Part shown: in pieces, positions 1 through 8,846 of the stretch | Layout: the number at the start of each line of letters is the position of its first letter | How positions within the stretch are numbered: the first letter of the stretch is position 1 | Assembly: GCF_004341105.1 (NCBI RefSeq) | Contig: NZ_SLZK01000005.1 | Span: forward strand, 62,001-126,000 | DNA: 64,000 nucleotides | Source of the DNA: Rhizobium sp. BK418 | Lineage (GTDB): Bacteria; Pseudomonadota; Alphaproteobacteria; Rhizobiales; Rhizobiaceae | Direction: 5' to 3' | Made by a program: the position numbers and the translations under genes | The notes under the pieces: generated by a model | What the model saw: the letters and a program-made list of their open reading frames with translations, nothing else | What the model was told of the DNA's origin: nothing | Database searches by the model: none

Positions 1-36
1 TCTGGTCAGGTTACAGCATTCTAACCAGGAAATGCT

Positions 37-777
37 CTAGAGACTGCGTGTTGTCGGCACCCCGTGCGGTGCAAGCACAGGCACGAAGACGCGGCGGGAG
101 GCGCGGGCGGCTACCGGCAGGCCCTGGTAGAGCCGCTTCTGTGCCTCGACGATGATGACGCCGGAAAAAGCCGGCCACAGGGTTCGGCCAATCCGCTCGA
201 AGCCGCTGCGCAAGCGCAGCACAGCTCGCAGCTTCGATGGCGGGAAGAACAACGCTTCGGCTGTGGCGCCCGGCGTAAAGTTGGTCTCACGCAAGAGATG
301 GGTGAGCTGGCCGCGAGAATACGGTCGGCCGGAGCCAAAGGGCGTATGCTCCATGCGCGCCCAGACACCGCGCCGGTTCGGCACGACGATAACGAGCCGT
401 CCGCCCGGAGCCAGCACCCGCCAGAGTTCCTTCAGCGTCTCGCGCGGACTTTCGGCAAATTCCAGGGAATGCACCATCAGCACGCGGTCGATCGAGGAAT
501 CCGGCAGCGGCAATTCTTCGTCGAAGATGAGTGCCGTGGAAGAGAGCGAGCCAACAGGCCAGTTCACAGCCCCCTGCCCCGCCGGCATGAAGGCGAAAGT
601 GCGTTCCGTATCGGCCTGGAAACGGTCGAGAAACGGCACGGCATAACCGATGCCGACAAGTCGCTCCTGGGGCAGCCGGACCCAGAGCGACGATAGCGCC
701 ATGGCGATCGAATGCTCGGCCATGCGCCCAAGCTCGGAATGATAGAATTGACGAAGATCGACGATATCGGCGTGCAT
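37..777 (-). CDS. class I SAM-dependent methyltransferase
   Basis: A 246-residue protein with a type 11 methyltransferase core: a glycine-containing VGIGYAVPFL segment near residue 40 stands where the SAM-binding loop should be, and the conserved stretch around WRVLAPGGRLVIVVPN matches the later motif of the family. The substrate cannot be told from sequence. I chose the ATG at 777 (MHADIVDLRQFY) rather than the upstream TTG at 813 because the methyltransferase homology begins there. It is transcribed divergently from gloB, 90 bases away, an arrangement that could share a control region. Family call is firm, the specific reaction is not known. Confidence 0.85.
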   Translation of the reverse strand: MHADIVDLRQFYHSELGRMAEHSIAMALSSLWVRLPQERLVGIGYAVPFLDRFQADTERTFAFMPAGQGAVNWPVGSLSSTALIFDEELPLPDSSIDRVLMVHSLEFAESPRETLKELWRVLAPGGRLVIVVPNRRGVWARMEHTPFGSGRPYSRGQLTHLLRETNFTPGATAEALFFPPSKLRAVLRLRSGFERIGRTLWPAFSGVIIVEAQKRLYQGLPVAARASRRVFVPVLAPHGVPTTRSL

Positions 778-866
778 TATCTCAAATGTTATCAATGACC
801 GGTTGGACTTCAAGGCCGGAACCTCTACATTCCCGGTCAGTTCGAGGATAAGGGATTATTTGAGCA

Positions 867-1637
867 ATGAAACCTTTGGAGTTAGAAGTTTTTCTCTGCC
901 GCAGCGACAATTTCGGCGTTCTGGTCCATGATCCGGAGACAGGTCAGACTGCCTCGATCGACGCCCCCGATGCGGCCGCCGTCGAAGCTGCTGCCGTACG
1001 TCGCGGCTGGAACATCACCCATATCTTCACGACCCACCACCACATCGACCACGTGGAAGGCAATCTCGCCTTGAAGGAACAATACGGCCTCGAGATCATC
1101 GGCCCAGTCAACGAGGCGGTTGTCATCCCCGGCCTCGACAAGACGATGGGGGACGGCGACAGCTTCCTCTTCGGCGACCATACGGTCAACGTCATCGAAA
1201 CGCCCGGCCATACGGCAGGCCATATCTGCTACCATTTCGTCGACGACAAATTACTCTTTGCTGCCGACACGCTCTTCGCACTCGGCTGCGGGCGCCTGTT
1301 CGAACGTCCGGCCGCAGACATGTGGCATTCGCTGCAGAAGCTTGCCGTCCTGCCGGACGAAACCGCGGTCTATTTCGGCCACGAATATACGCTCTCCAAT
1401 GCCCGCTTCGCGGTCACCATCGATCCTGACAACCAGCGTCTCAAAGACCGCACGGCGGAAATCGAGGCGCTGTGCGCCGAAGGCAAATTCACCATTCCGA
1501 CCACGCTGGCGCTCGAAAAGGAAACCAATCCCTTCCTGCGCGCGGCCGATCCCGCCATCCGCCGCAACCTGCTGATGGAAGGCAAGACGAACGAAGAGGT
1601 TTTCGCCGAGATCCGCAAGCGCAAGGACAATTTCTAA
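867..1637 (+). CDS. gloB: hydroxyacylglutathione hydrolase (glyoxalase II)
   Basis: Hydrolyses S-lactoylglutathione to D-lactate and glutathione, the second step of cytosolic methylglyoxal detoxification. The 256-residue length is normal for the family. The metallo-beta-lactamase metal motif is visible at residues 56-62 (T-H-H-H-I-D-H), followed by TPGHTAGH, the bridging aspartate in AADTLF and the later histidine in FGHEYT. The C-terminal HAGH domain carries the usual NPFLR motif. The cupin gene starts three bases after the stop, so the two are probably co-transcribed. Confidence 0.95.
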   Translation: MKPLELEVFLCRSDNFGVLVHDPETGQTASIDAPDAAAVEAAAVRRGWNITHIFTTHHHIDHVEGNLALKEQYGLEIIGPVNEAVVIPGLDKTMGDGDSFLFGDHTVNVIETPGHTAGHICYHFVDDKLLFAADTLFALGCGRLFERPAADMWHSLQKLAVLPDETAVYFGHEYTLSNARFAVTIDPDNQRLKDRTAEIEALCAEGKFTIPTTLALEKETNPFLRAADPAIRRNLLMEGKTNEEVFAEIRKRKDNF

Positions 1638-1640
1638 AGC

Positions 1641-2078
1641 ATGGCCGCCAGCAACCTGTCTCCCGAGGAGATCATCCGCGAACTTGGCATGCAGCCGCAT
1701 CCGGAGGGCGGCTGGTATATCCAGACCTTCCGCGACGAGAATGGCGGCGAGCGCGGCCATTCGACGGCGATCTATTACTTGCTAACCAAGGGGCAGCGCT
1801 CGCACTGGCACCGTGTCCACGACGCGGCGGAAGTCTGGCACTACTATGCCGGCGCGCCGCTCGCACTGCACTGCTCCGAAGACGGCAGCCATAGCGAAAC
1901 GCTGACACTTGGCACGAACATTGCCGGCGGCGAGCGACCGCAGGCGATCATTCCAGCCAACTGGTGGCAATCGGCCGAAACGCTGGGTGACTACACCCTG
2001 GTCGGCTGCACAGTGGCGCCAGGCTTCGAATTCTCGAAATTCGAAATGGCGCCGCCGGGTTGGGAACCGGGCGCTTAA
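1641..2078 (+). CDS. cupin family protein (DUF985)
   Basis: A 145-residue single-domain beta-barrel protein of the DUF985/cupin_5 family. The segment HWHRVHDAAEVWHYYAG holds the histidine and glutamate residues that line the cupin pocket, and the end WWQSAETLGDYTLVGCTVAPGFEF is typical of the family. No enzymatic activity is established for most members; some related proteins are sugar or nucleotide-sugar binding. It follows gloB by three bases and its end overlaps the end of the convergent EamA gene by four bases. Confidence 0.85.
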   Translation: MAASNLSPEEIIRELGMQPHPEGGWYIQTFRDENGGERGHSTAIYYLLTKGQRSHWHRVHDAAEVWHYYAGAPLALHCSEDGSHSETLTLGTNIAGGERPQAIIPANWWQSAETLGDYTLVGCTVAPGFEFSKFEMAPPGWEPGA

Positions 2079-2967
2079 ATCTGCTCCGCCACCGGCTGCA
2101 TTTGCGGCTTGCGGCGGAACATTTCTTGCGCGGCCAGCACCGCGCCGCCGGTAATCAGCAGGCAGGCAAGCGCAATGCGCCAGCTCGGCTCGGCAATTCC
2201 GAAGACAGTCAGGATCAGCGTTGATAGCAGCGGCGCGGCATAGCTTGCTGAGCCGAGAATCTGGATATCGCCGTTCTTGACCCCATAATCCCAGGCATAG
2301 AAGGCCGCACCGACCGGCAACAGACCGAGGCCAACCACCGCAATCCATTCGAAACCTGTTTCCGGCCAGACCGTCGTCTCAAGCCCCAGATGGCAAAACA
2401 GCGAAAGCACTGACGTTGCGAGGCAAAAGCCGGTGACGACGTCGGTCGACACGGCATCGAAACGCCGCGTCAGCAGCGAATAGCCGGACCATGTGAAGGC
2501 GCAGAGAAAGGCCGCGCCATAACCGATCGCATAGGCGCCATCGAAATCGATGCCGTTGCGCCCAACGATCAGGAGGTGCCGCAAAGCCCAGCCAAAGCGC
2601 CGACGACGTGATACCAGCGCAGCCTCTCGCCCGGCAGCAGTGCCGAACCGACGACGATCAGCAGTGGCCAGAGATAGGCGATAAGCCCCGCTTCAACCGC
2701 TGGCGCGTTTCTGAGTGCCGTGAAATAGAGGAAATGATAGCCAAACAGGCCCGCAATGCCTGTGATCCAGACCTTCGCCGGCTGCTTCAGCAGCGCGATC
2801 CGTGATGGGTTTAAGACGAGCACGAGAATGCCGGGAACGCTGCCGATGGCAAAGCAGATGGCCGAAAGTTGGAACGGCGGCACCTTGCCCGACGCGGCAG
2901 TAAAAAGCGCCAGAAACGACCACATGAGAATGGCCGTAAAACCGATCAACGTTGCTCGAAGCCTCAC
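2075..2967 (-). pseudogene. EamA/DMT-family exporter, broken by a -1 frameshift
   Basis: Two minus-strand reading frames together make one ten-helix EamA drug/metabolite transporter of about 300 residues. The N-terminal part reads to ALAGLCGTS and stops; the C-terminal part resumes in another frame at LLIVGRNGIDFDGAY. Inserting a single T near 2569-2578 would restore GTFLIVGR, the expected join between the two EamA repeats. The GTG at 2967 is preferred as start because a strong AGGGGG Shine-Dalgarno lies just before it. The gene is either a recent pseudogene or carries a sequencing error. Substrate unknown. Confidence 0.8.
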
Positions 2968-2999
2968 CCGTCCCCCTCGCGGAGACTGCAAAGGCTCCG

Positions 3000-3782
3000 T
3001 CAGCTATTCACGCTGCTATATTTCACAGCTGTGATCGTCACAGTTCCGTATTCCGTGGGAATGCGGACATAGACTGGTGCATATACATTTGCCGCCTCAG
3101 CTTTGGCAAACCAGATTTCCATACGATTGCTCTTGCTGAGGTAGACGAGATCCTTGCGGCCTTTCTTATAGCCGGAGCGCGGAATGAAGCGCACGCCGCA
3201 GACAGTCGCCTTGCCCTTGAAGCCATCGGTCGAGAAATCTTCGTCGCCCTTCGGCGAAAGCACGAGATCCATCCGCGTCTCGCCATCAAAGATCGGCAGC
3301 TTCTGCGAGCAGACATCGGTATCGCCGGTGAAGATGAGGCCCGAGATCGGATCAAGCACGGAGCGCATATCGCTCTGTGTTACCGGGATCCATTCCTTCG
3401 GCCGGCGTGGCTCAGGTGTCGTGGTGGCCGAAACGATATTGCCGTTGCGGTAACTGACTTCGTACGTCCGCGCCTTCTTGCCGGTCTTGTAATAGAGAAC
3501 GTATTTCGCCGCTTGCAGTCGGTCGTTGCGCACAACACCAGTGACGCTGGTCTTGGCCAGGATGTCGGTCACGAGATCGGCAAGACCGGCCGACTTGATA
3601 TCACCGTTGATATTGTAGCTGTGATCGTCTTCGATCTTTGTCAGGAAGGCCGCCCGCGCAATCGTCAAGCCAGCCAGAGCCACTTTGTATTCCGTACGGT
3701 GCTGAATTTCGTTTGCACCAGCCGGCAAGGCCAGGAGCGCCGCAAATGTCGAGACTAGTATCCGTCTACCAAAATGAGCCAT
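3000..3782 (-). CDS. secreted DUF3108 domain protein
   Basis: A 260-residue protein with an N-terminal signal peptide (hydrophobic ILVSTFAALLALPAGA, cleavage near ANE) followed by a DUF3108 domain beginning YKVALAGLTIARAAF. DUF3108 proteins are predicted periplasmic beta-rich proteins without an assigned reaction. I moved the start from 3824 to the ATG at 3782 because the signal peptide begins there. It is divergent from rpmB with a 242-base intergenic region. Function unknown. Confidence 0.8.
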   Translation of the reverse strand: MAHFGRRILVSTFAALLALPAGANEIQHRTEYKVALAGLTIARAAFLTKIEDDHSYNINGDIKSAGLADLVTDILAKTSVTGVVRNDRLQAAKYVLYYKTGKKARTYEVSYRNGNIVSATTTPEPRRPKEWIPVTQSDMRSVLDPISGLIFTGDTDVCSQKLPIFDGETRMDLVLSPKGDEDFSTDGFKGKATVCGVRFIPRSGYKKGRKDLVYLSKSNRMEIWFAKAEAANVYAPVYVRIPTEYGTVTITAVKYSSVNS

Positions 3783-3901
3783 AGTGAGAGCCTTGTCTTG
3801 CCGGGGCCGCTTGCGCCCTTGCACTGCGGTCTATACTCCTGCCGCATCACGAAGAAAACAGCAGCTTTTTGACAGAATTGCGGGAAAGGCCAAGGTTTGG
3901 C

Positions 3902-3930
3902 TTGACGGGCGCGGCCTGTCTGACTATAGA
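3902..3930 (+). promoter_or_regulatory. sigma-70-type promoter for rpmB
   Basis: TTGACG at 3902-3907 and TATAGA at 3925-3930 are separated by exactly 17 bases, close to the housekeeping consensus. It points toward rpmB and would start transcription near 3937, about 88 bases before the rpmB ATG. A strong promoter is expected for a ribosomal protein gene. Confidence 0.65.
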
Positions 3931-4024
3931 ACCGCAACTTTCCAATCATGGCCTGATGGATTGCGCAGCTGGTTGTTGCCGGATTGTCATCCAATGGCCC
4001 GAGAAAAACAAGAATAGGTGTTCC

Positions 4025-4327
4025 ATGTCCCGCATGTGCGAATTGACCGGCAAGGCAGTCCTGACTGGTAACAATGTCAGCCATGCCAACAACAAGACCA
4101 AGCGCCGGTTCCTCCCGAACCTGTGCCAGGTTACGCTGATCTCCGACGCGCTCGGTCAGCGTTACCGTCTTCGCGTTTCGGCTGCTGCTCTTCGTTCCGT
4201 CGAGCACCGTGGCGGCCTCGATGCCTTCCTGCTGAAGGCTAGCGAAAACGAACTTTCGATGCGCGCTCGTCTGCTGCGCCGTCAGATTGTCAAGAAGACC
4301 GCTGAAGCCGCTGCTGTAGCAGCCTAA
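4025..4327 (+). CDS. rpmB: 50S ribosomal protein L28
   Basis: A 100-residue protein beginning MSRMCELTGKAV, with the L28 signature in NNVSHANNKTKRRFLPN and a basic C-terminal region. L28 binds 23S rRNA near the E site of the large subunit. The open frame extends upstream, but the ATG at 4025 gives the family-typical N-terminus. It has its own promoter and is closed by a strong hairpin terminator, so it is monocistronic. Confidence 0.97.
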   Translation: MSRMCELTGKAVLTGNNVSHANNKTKRRFLPNLCQVTLISDALGQRYRLRVSAAALRSVEHRGGLDAFLLKASENELSMRARLLRRQIVKKTAEAAAVAA

Positions 4328-4353
4328 GCTTCGACGACGTCTTTCGAAAGCTT

Positions 4354-4392
4354 CAAAAGGCTTGCACGGATAACATCCGGACAGGCCTTTTG
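4354..4392 (+). terminator. rpmB intrinsic terminator
   Basis: An 11-base stem (CAAAAGGCTTG at 4354-4364 with CAGGCCTTTTG at 4382-4392, one G-T wobble) encloses a second small stem CGGA/TCCG. The 3' arm ends in TTTT. It lies 27 bases after the rpmB stop. Confidence 0.75.
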
Positions 4393-4426
4393 CTTTGCCA
4401 GCCTTTAGGCCTAAATTTTACTCCAA

Positions 4427-4456
4427 CTGGTGGCATCACCCAGGATAAAAAAATGC
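4427..4456 (+). promoter_or_regulatory. candidate preQ1-I-type riboswitch over the yhhQ start
   Basis: P1 would be CTGG (4427-4430) with CCAG (4440-4443), with the nine-base loop TGGCATCAC between them. An A-rich tail GATAAAAAAA follows and runs into ATGC at 4453-4456. Loop GCAT (4433-4436) is complementary to that ATGC, so an H-type pseudoknot would cover the yhhQ start codon; the AGGA ribosome site at 4442-4445 overlaps P1. This layout resembles class I preQ1 aptamers, and the gene is a queuosine-precursor transporter. A weak promoter (TTGCTT, 16 bases, TAAATT at 4412-4417) and a perfect palindrome TTTAGGCCTAAA at 4404-4415 lie just upstream. P1 is short, so this remains a proposal. Confidence 0.4.
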
Positions 4457-5088
4457 TGAAGACCCGCTATACGTTGGCCTATGTCGCCCTGATGACGCTC
4501 GTCGTCGTCGCCTCCAATTTCCTCGTCCAGTTTCCGCTGAACGCTACGATTGCCGGCATCAATCTCGCCGACATTCTGACCTGGGGCGCCTTCTCTTATC
4601 CGATCGCCTTCTTGATCACAGATCTGACGAACCGCCAGTTCGGCCCGCAGGCTGCCCGCAAGGTGGTTTTTGCCGGTTTTGTCGTCGGTGTGGCGCTGTC
4701 CTTCTTCTCCTCGGTGCCGCGCATCGCGATCGCTTCCGGCTCTGCCTATCTCGGCGGCCAGCTTCTCGATATCGCCGTCTTCAATCGCCTCCGCCGCCAG
4801 ACGTGGTGGCGCGCGCCGCTCATCGGCTCGCTGATCGGCTCGGCACTGGATACGGTAATGTTCTTCTCGCTGTCATTCGCAGCCTTATTCGTCTTCCTCG
4901 GCCCGAATGAGCCCTTCGCACTGGAAATCGCACCGATCCTTGGAGTTCTCTCGACAGAAGCTCCGCGCTGGATCTCCTGGGCACTTGGCGACTTCGTGGT
5001 GAAGATGCTGGTCGGCCTTATTATGCTGCTGCCCTATGGCGCGCTCATGAACGTTCTGCGCCCCATGCAGCCGGTTGCGGCACGGTAA
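4453..5088 (+). CDS. yhhQ: queuosine precursor transporter (YhhQ/VUT family)
   Basis: A 211-residue integral membrane protein with about six hydrophobic segments and the family motif DLTNRQFG near residue 55. The YhhQ family imports queuosine precursors (preQ0, preQ1 or queuine) for tRNA modification at position 34. The ATG at 4453 is chosen over the longer frame because AGGA stands seven bases before it and membrane homology begins at once. The gene lies alone between the rpmB terminator and a convergent kinase-like gene. Confidence 0.85.
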   Translation: MLKTRYTLAYVALMTLVVVASNFLVQFPLNATIAGINLADILTWGAFSYPIAFLITDLTNRQFGPQAARKVVFAGFVVGVALSFFSSVPRIAIASGSAYLGGQLLDIAVFNRLRRQTWWRAPLIGSLIGSALDTVMFFSLSFAALFVFLGPNEPFALEIAPILGVLSTEAPRWISWALGDFVVKMLVGLIMLLPYGALMNVLRPMQPVAAR

Positions 5089-5204
5089 AGTCGCCCAGCG
5101 ACCCTTGAACGGACCGAAATCGCCAAGTCCCCGGATCTTACGCCGTTGGCGGGCATCATTTTTGGCCGAGCGATCCAGGAAAACGCTCTGGCCATGAATG
5201 CTGG

Positions 5205-5238
5205 TGAACTGACTGCAGACCTTTCTGCAGTCAGTTCA
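5205..5238. repeat. perfect 15-base-pair hairpin between convergent genes
   Basis: The arm TGAACTGACTGCAGA (5205-5219) and its exact reverse complement (5224-5238) are separated by the four bases CCTT. It sits between the 3' ends of yhhQ and the convergent P-loop gene. There is no T-run, so it could be a bidirectional termination or processing structure, or a protein-binding palindrome. Confidence 0.7.
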
Positions 5239-5270
5239 TGCAGGTTTATCGGCGATCGCAACCGGAGGAA

Positions 5271-5831
5271 TCACAACCTGCGCGCCCGCCCTGCAATGAC
5301 GGCCGGGTGGCGAAGCACTTCCGCAACAAGTTCTCCAACAGGCCGCGAGGAATCGAGCCGCAGGATCGGTTTCGCCACTACCTTCAGCCACTCCTTATGC
5401 GCAATAAGGCTGCGGCGCTCCGGTCCCGCCGTATCGTAGCTCTCCGCCCATTCCATAAATTCGCGGCTTTTGACCTCCATGTCGCCGCCGGGTCCGATCC
5501 GTTCGCCGTAGCGCTCCTCCTCACGCCTGCGGATACGTTCCATACGTGCGATGGGATCGATTGTCAGGAAGACGACCAGATCGTAAAGCGGCTCGAATTC
5601 CGTGCCCCAGCTCAGCGCCGAGCCTGACAGCACCCAGTCGGCGTCAGGCTGCGCCTCTTGCCGGAGCATCGCGACGCGAGCCCCGGCCTCGCGCTTCGTC
5701 GTGAAGGGTGGATCGGTCGGCATCCAGAAGAAATGGTCGGTGTCGAGATGACGGATACCGAGCGTTTCGGCCACCGCCAGGCCAAGCGTGGACGTGCCGG
5801 AGCCCGAGGCTCCTGTGATATGGATGTGCAT
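5271..5831 (-). CDS. P-loop NTPase, adenylate-kinase-like
   Basis: A 186-residue protein with a Walker A loop GASGSGTST at residues 7-15 and the kinase-like segment GIRHLDTDHFFWMPTDPPFTTKR. Similar small proteins are annotated as adenylate kinase or topology-modulation (FlaR-like) proteins, but the nucleotide or small-molecule acceptor is not established. The ATG at 5831 puts the P-loop at the usual distance from the N-terminus. Single gene, convergent with yhhQ. Confidence 0.75.
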   Translation of the reverse strand: MHIHITGASGSGTSTLGLAVAETLGIRHLDTDHFFWMPTDPPFTTKREAGARVAMLRQEAQPDADWVLSGSALSWGTEFEPLYDLVVFLTIDPIARMERIRRREEERYGERIGPGGDMEVKSREFMEWAESYDTAGPERRSLIAHKEWLKVVAKPILRLDSSRPVGELVAEVLRHPAVIAGRARRL

Positions 5832-5909
5832 GATACGCTCTCTGAAAGGGTGACATCCGCGAAGGGACGGACGGATAGCGCAGAGTTATGACAGTCGTTC
5901 GACGGCCGC

Positions 5910-6908
5910 TCAATCGACCAGCCGGAATTCCAGCATCAGATTGCGCTGAAGGATGGAGTGATTGTCGTCGGACACCAGAATGATATGCGTCGTACCATCC
6001 GCAGCCTGGAAGGCATCGAGTCCTTCCATATTGTCGATATTGTAATTGAAGTTACCCTCGACCAGCAGGTCGCCGCTTACGACGGCACCGGGCTTGATGT
6101 CCCGACCCTTGATACGACGAATGCGCATGCCGATGCCTTCGGACATATTGAAGCGCCGCTCCAGCAGCAGAAGGTCGCCGCCGGGCACGAAAGCACCATC
6201 GGTCACATCGAAACTGCCATCCCTTGCTACGGCGAATTGACCTTTCAACGGCCCGGCAAGAATGGCCGCAAGGCGGTTGCCGTCTTCATTGAGGCTGCGT
6301 TCAGTCACTATCACGGGGGCGCCTTTGAGCGGGCTGGATCGGGGCGCGACGACCATGGTTTCGATACCGCGATTGGCCCTCATCTCATCTTGGGGAATAA
6401 GTATGTCGATTGTCGCAACCGAGGGCGAAACGAGAAAGCCAGGGTCCGGATAGACGTCGACACGATGGTCCTGCTCGAAGGAAACAAGAATCCGGTCGCC
6501 ATCCAGGGCGAGGCCTTCGGCGTCCATCTGCCCCTTGCCCTCATGGAGCCGGCCGACGCGATCCCGCATAGGCGTGATCTCGACTCCCGAAAGGCCCAAC
6601 AATCTGCCCTTGGCATCGCGCTCGATGCTGCCGGTCAGCCAGTGCCCGGTATCGAGCACACCGATAAAACTCTTGCCGTCAGGGCGCATGCGAATGGAAG
6701 AGAGCGAGCCGAAGAGCGAATTGCTCGACACCATCTCCAGGCCGCCGACAAACTCCAGCGGGCCGAACCTGGTCTCATTGCGACCAATATGGAAATCCGA
6801 AATCTGGCGGCTGATGATCTTCGCAGCCTCGCCTGCAGAAGCGTTCGACATTCCCGTCGCGAGGCTAAGCACAACCAAAGCCGCGCGAGACAGGTTTTCG
6901 AATGCCAT
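5910..6908 (-). CDS. secreted esterase-like/phytase-like protein
   Basis: A 332-residue protein with a signal peptide (AALVVLSLATGMSNASA, cleavage near residue 26). The body matches the 'esterase-like activity of phytase' family, a predicted beta-propeller, with motifs such as GVLDTGHWLTG, MDAEGLALDGDRILVSFEQ and NIDNMEGLDAF that repeat the family's aspartate and glutamate pattern. The true substrate is unknown. It ends 78 bases from the P-loop gene and starts 24 bases after the cobT stop, so it may be read with cobS-cobT. Confidence 0.75.
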   Translation of the reverse strand: MAFENLSRAALVVLSLATGMSNASAGEAAKIISRQISDFHIGRNETRFGPLEFVGGLEMVSSNSLFGSLSSIRMRPDGKSFIGVLDTGHWLTGSIERDAKGRLLGLSGVEITPMRDRVGRLHEGKGQMDAEGLALDGDRILVSFEQDHRVDVYPDPGFLVSPSVATIDILIPQDEMRANRGIETMVVAPRSSPLKGAPVIVTERSLNEDGNRLAAILAGPLKGQFAVARDGSFDVTDGAFVPGGDLLLLERRFNMSEGIGMRIRRIKGRDIKPGAVVSGDLLVEGNFNYNIDNMEGLDAFQAADGTTHIILVSDDNHSILQRNLMLEFRLVD

Positions 6909-6932
6909 ACGGATCGTTTCTCCGAGGTTGTA

Positions 6933-8834
6933 TCAGCCGGCGCGGCGCAGACGGCTACCGCGCGGCTGAGCGGCATGGTCTTCGAACAGTTCGGCTAGCT
7001 GTTCGGTCATCGCACCCGCAAGTTCGTCAGCATCGACGATCGTCACGGCACGGCGATAGTAACGCGTCACGTCATGCCCGATACCGATTGCCAGAAGCTC
7101 AACCGGGGACCGTGTCTCGATCTGTTCGATCACAGCACGCAGATGCCGCTCCAGATAATTGCCCGGATTGACCGACAGCGTGGAATCGTCGACCGGCGCA
7201 CCATCCGAGATCATCATCAGGATGCGGCGCTGTTCGCGCCGTGCCAGCAGACGGTTATGCGCCCAGATCAGCGCCTCGCCGTCGATATTTTCCTTGAGCA
7301 GGCCTTCGCGCATCATCAGGCCGAGATTGGTGCGTGCCCGACGCCACGGCGCATCGGCCGACTTGTAGATGATGTGGCGCAGGTCGTTGAGGCGACCGGG
7401 CGTCTGCGGTTTGCCGTTCGCAAGCCAGTTCTCACGCGCCTGACCACCCTTCCAGGCCTTGGTCGTGAAGCCGAGGATCTCGACCTTGACGCCGCAACGC
7501 TCTAGCGTGCGCGCCAGAATATCCGCGCAGGTGGCGGCAACCGTGATCGGGCGGCCACGCATGGAGCCGGAATTGTCGATCAGCAGCGTCACGACCGTAT
7601 CGCGGAACTGCGTATCGCGTTCCATCTTGAAAGAGAGCGGCTGTGTCGGATCGATGATGATGCGCTGCAGACGCGCCGTATCGAGGTAGCCTTCCTCGAG
7701 ATCGAAATCCCAGGAGCGGTTCTGTTGCGCCATCAGTTTGCGCTGCAGACGATTGGCAAGACGGCCGACCGCACCCTGAAGATGCGCCAGCTGCTTGTCG
7801 AGGAAGGCGCGTAGGCGCTCCAGCTCGGCGGCATCGCACAGCTCTTCGGCCGTGATGATCTCGTCGAATTCCTCCGTATAGACGTGGTAATCGACTTTTT
7901 CATTGAAATCGGCAAAGGGTGTATTAGGACGGCGGGTTTCGCCCGGCGTCTCGGAATCGTCATCACCCTCTTCCATCATGTCGTCGTCGGAGATTTCGGC
8001 GCCTTCCGTCTCGCCGTCCTCCAGCTGCTCGTCGGCAACTTCGCTGTCCTCGACAGGGGCGGCATCACTGCCGGCATCCTCGTCGACCTCGTCCTCGTTC
8101 TGCTCGTCGCCTGTCGGCTGATCGTCCTCATTGGACTGATCGTCAGCATCCGGATCGCTGTCATCGTCGCCATATTCTTCAGCCATTTCCATGGCCGAGA
8201 GCATATTGCGGATGACTTTCGAGAAGGCCTGCTGGTCGTTGATGACGCCGGAGAGATTGTCGAGCTCGCTGCCCGCCTTTTCCTCGATGAAGGAACGCCA
8301 GAGATCGAGAACCTTTCCAGCCGAAGCCGGTGGCCTCTGGCCGGTGAGCTTCTCGCGCACCATCATGGCGACAGCTTCGCCGATCGGCGCGTCTTCCTGC
8401 CGTTCGATACCGGTGAAATTCGCCTTGGCGTATTTCTCCTCGGTCATCGAGCGCAGGTTGGCGGCCATGCCTTCCATGCGGAGCGAACCGATCGATTCTA
8501 CGCGCGCCTGCTCGACGGCATCGAAGATCGCGCGGGCATCGGAGCCCTGCGGCGCCATGCTGGAATGGACCCTCTCGTCGTGACAGGCGATACGCAGAGC
8601 CATGGAATCGCCAAGACCACGCGTCACCGCGAGCTCATGCGCCGTCGGCCGCTTGGAAAGCTCCGGCAGGCGGATACGCTCGCCCGTCATGCCGGGACGC
8701 TCATTGGCGAAGGCCACTTCGACCTGGTCATCGCCCGCGATGGCGCGCACGCAGCCAGTTATGGCCCGCCGCAACGGCTCGACATCGACAGGCGCGCCGG
8801 GCTTTGCTTTCGAATTGTCACCACGAGATGCCAT
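6933..8834 (-). CDS. cobT: aerobic cobaltochelatase subunit CobT
   Basis: CobT and CobS form the AAA+ chaperone part of the CobNST cobalt chelatase, which inserts Co2+ into hydrogenobyrinic acid a,c-diamide in aerobic vitamin B12 synthesis. The 633 residues match the family. An N-terminal region is followed by a strongly acidic linker (about residues 223-290, mostly D and E) and a C-terminal von Willebrand A domain with the metal-ion motif LLIDNSGSM near residue 415. It starts 12 bases after the cobS stop. cobN is not in the window. Confidence 0.95.
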   Translation of the reverse strand: MASRGDNSKAKPGAPVDVEPLRRAITGCVRAIAGDDQVEVAFANERPGMTGERIRLPELSKRPTAHELAVTRGLGDSMALRIACHDERVHSSMAPQGSDARAIFDAVEQARVESIGSLRMEGMAANLRSMTEEKYAKANFTGIERQEDAPIGEAVAMMVREKLTGQRPPASAGKVLDLWRSFIEEKAGSELDNLSGVINDQQAFSKVIRNMLSAMEMAEEYGDDDSDPDADDQSNEDDQPTGDEQNEDEVDEDAGSDAAPVEDSEVADEQLEDGETEGAEISDDDMMEEGDDDSETPGETRRPNTPFADFNEKVDYHVYTEEFDEIITAEELCDAAELERLRAFLDKQLAHLQGAVGRLANRLQRKLMAQQNRSWDFDLEEGYLDTARLQRIIIDPTQPLSFKMERDTQFRDTVVTLLIDNSGSMRGRPITVAATCADILARTLERCGVKVEILGFTTKAWKGGQARENWLANGKPQTPGRLNDLRHIIYKSADAPWRRARTNLGLMMREGLLKENIDGEALIWAHNRLLARREQRRILMMISDGAPVDDSTLSVNPGNYLERHLRAVIEQIETRSPVELLAIGIGHDVTRYYRRAVTIVDADELAGAMTEQLAELFEDHAAQPRGSRLRRAG

Positions 8835-8846
8835 GATCGACTGGCC

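Noticed and set aside
1..36. Small hairpin GGTTA/TAACC at the left edge
   Set aside because: Only five base pairs without a T-run; may end the methyltransferase transcript but is too weak to list.
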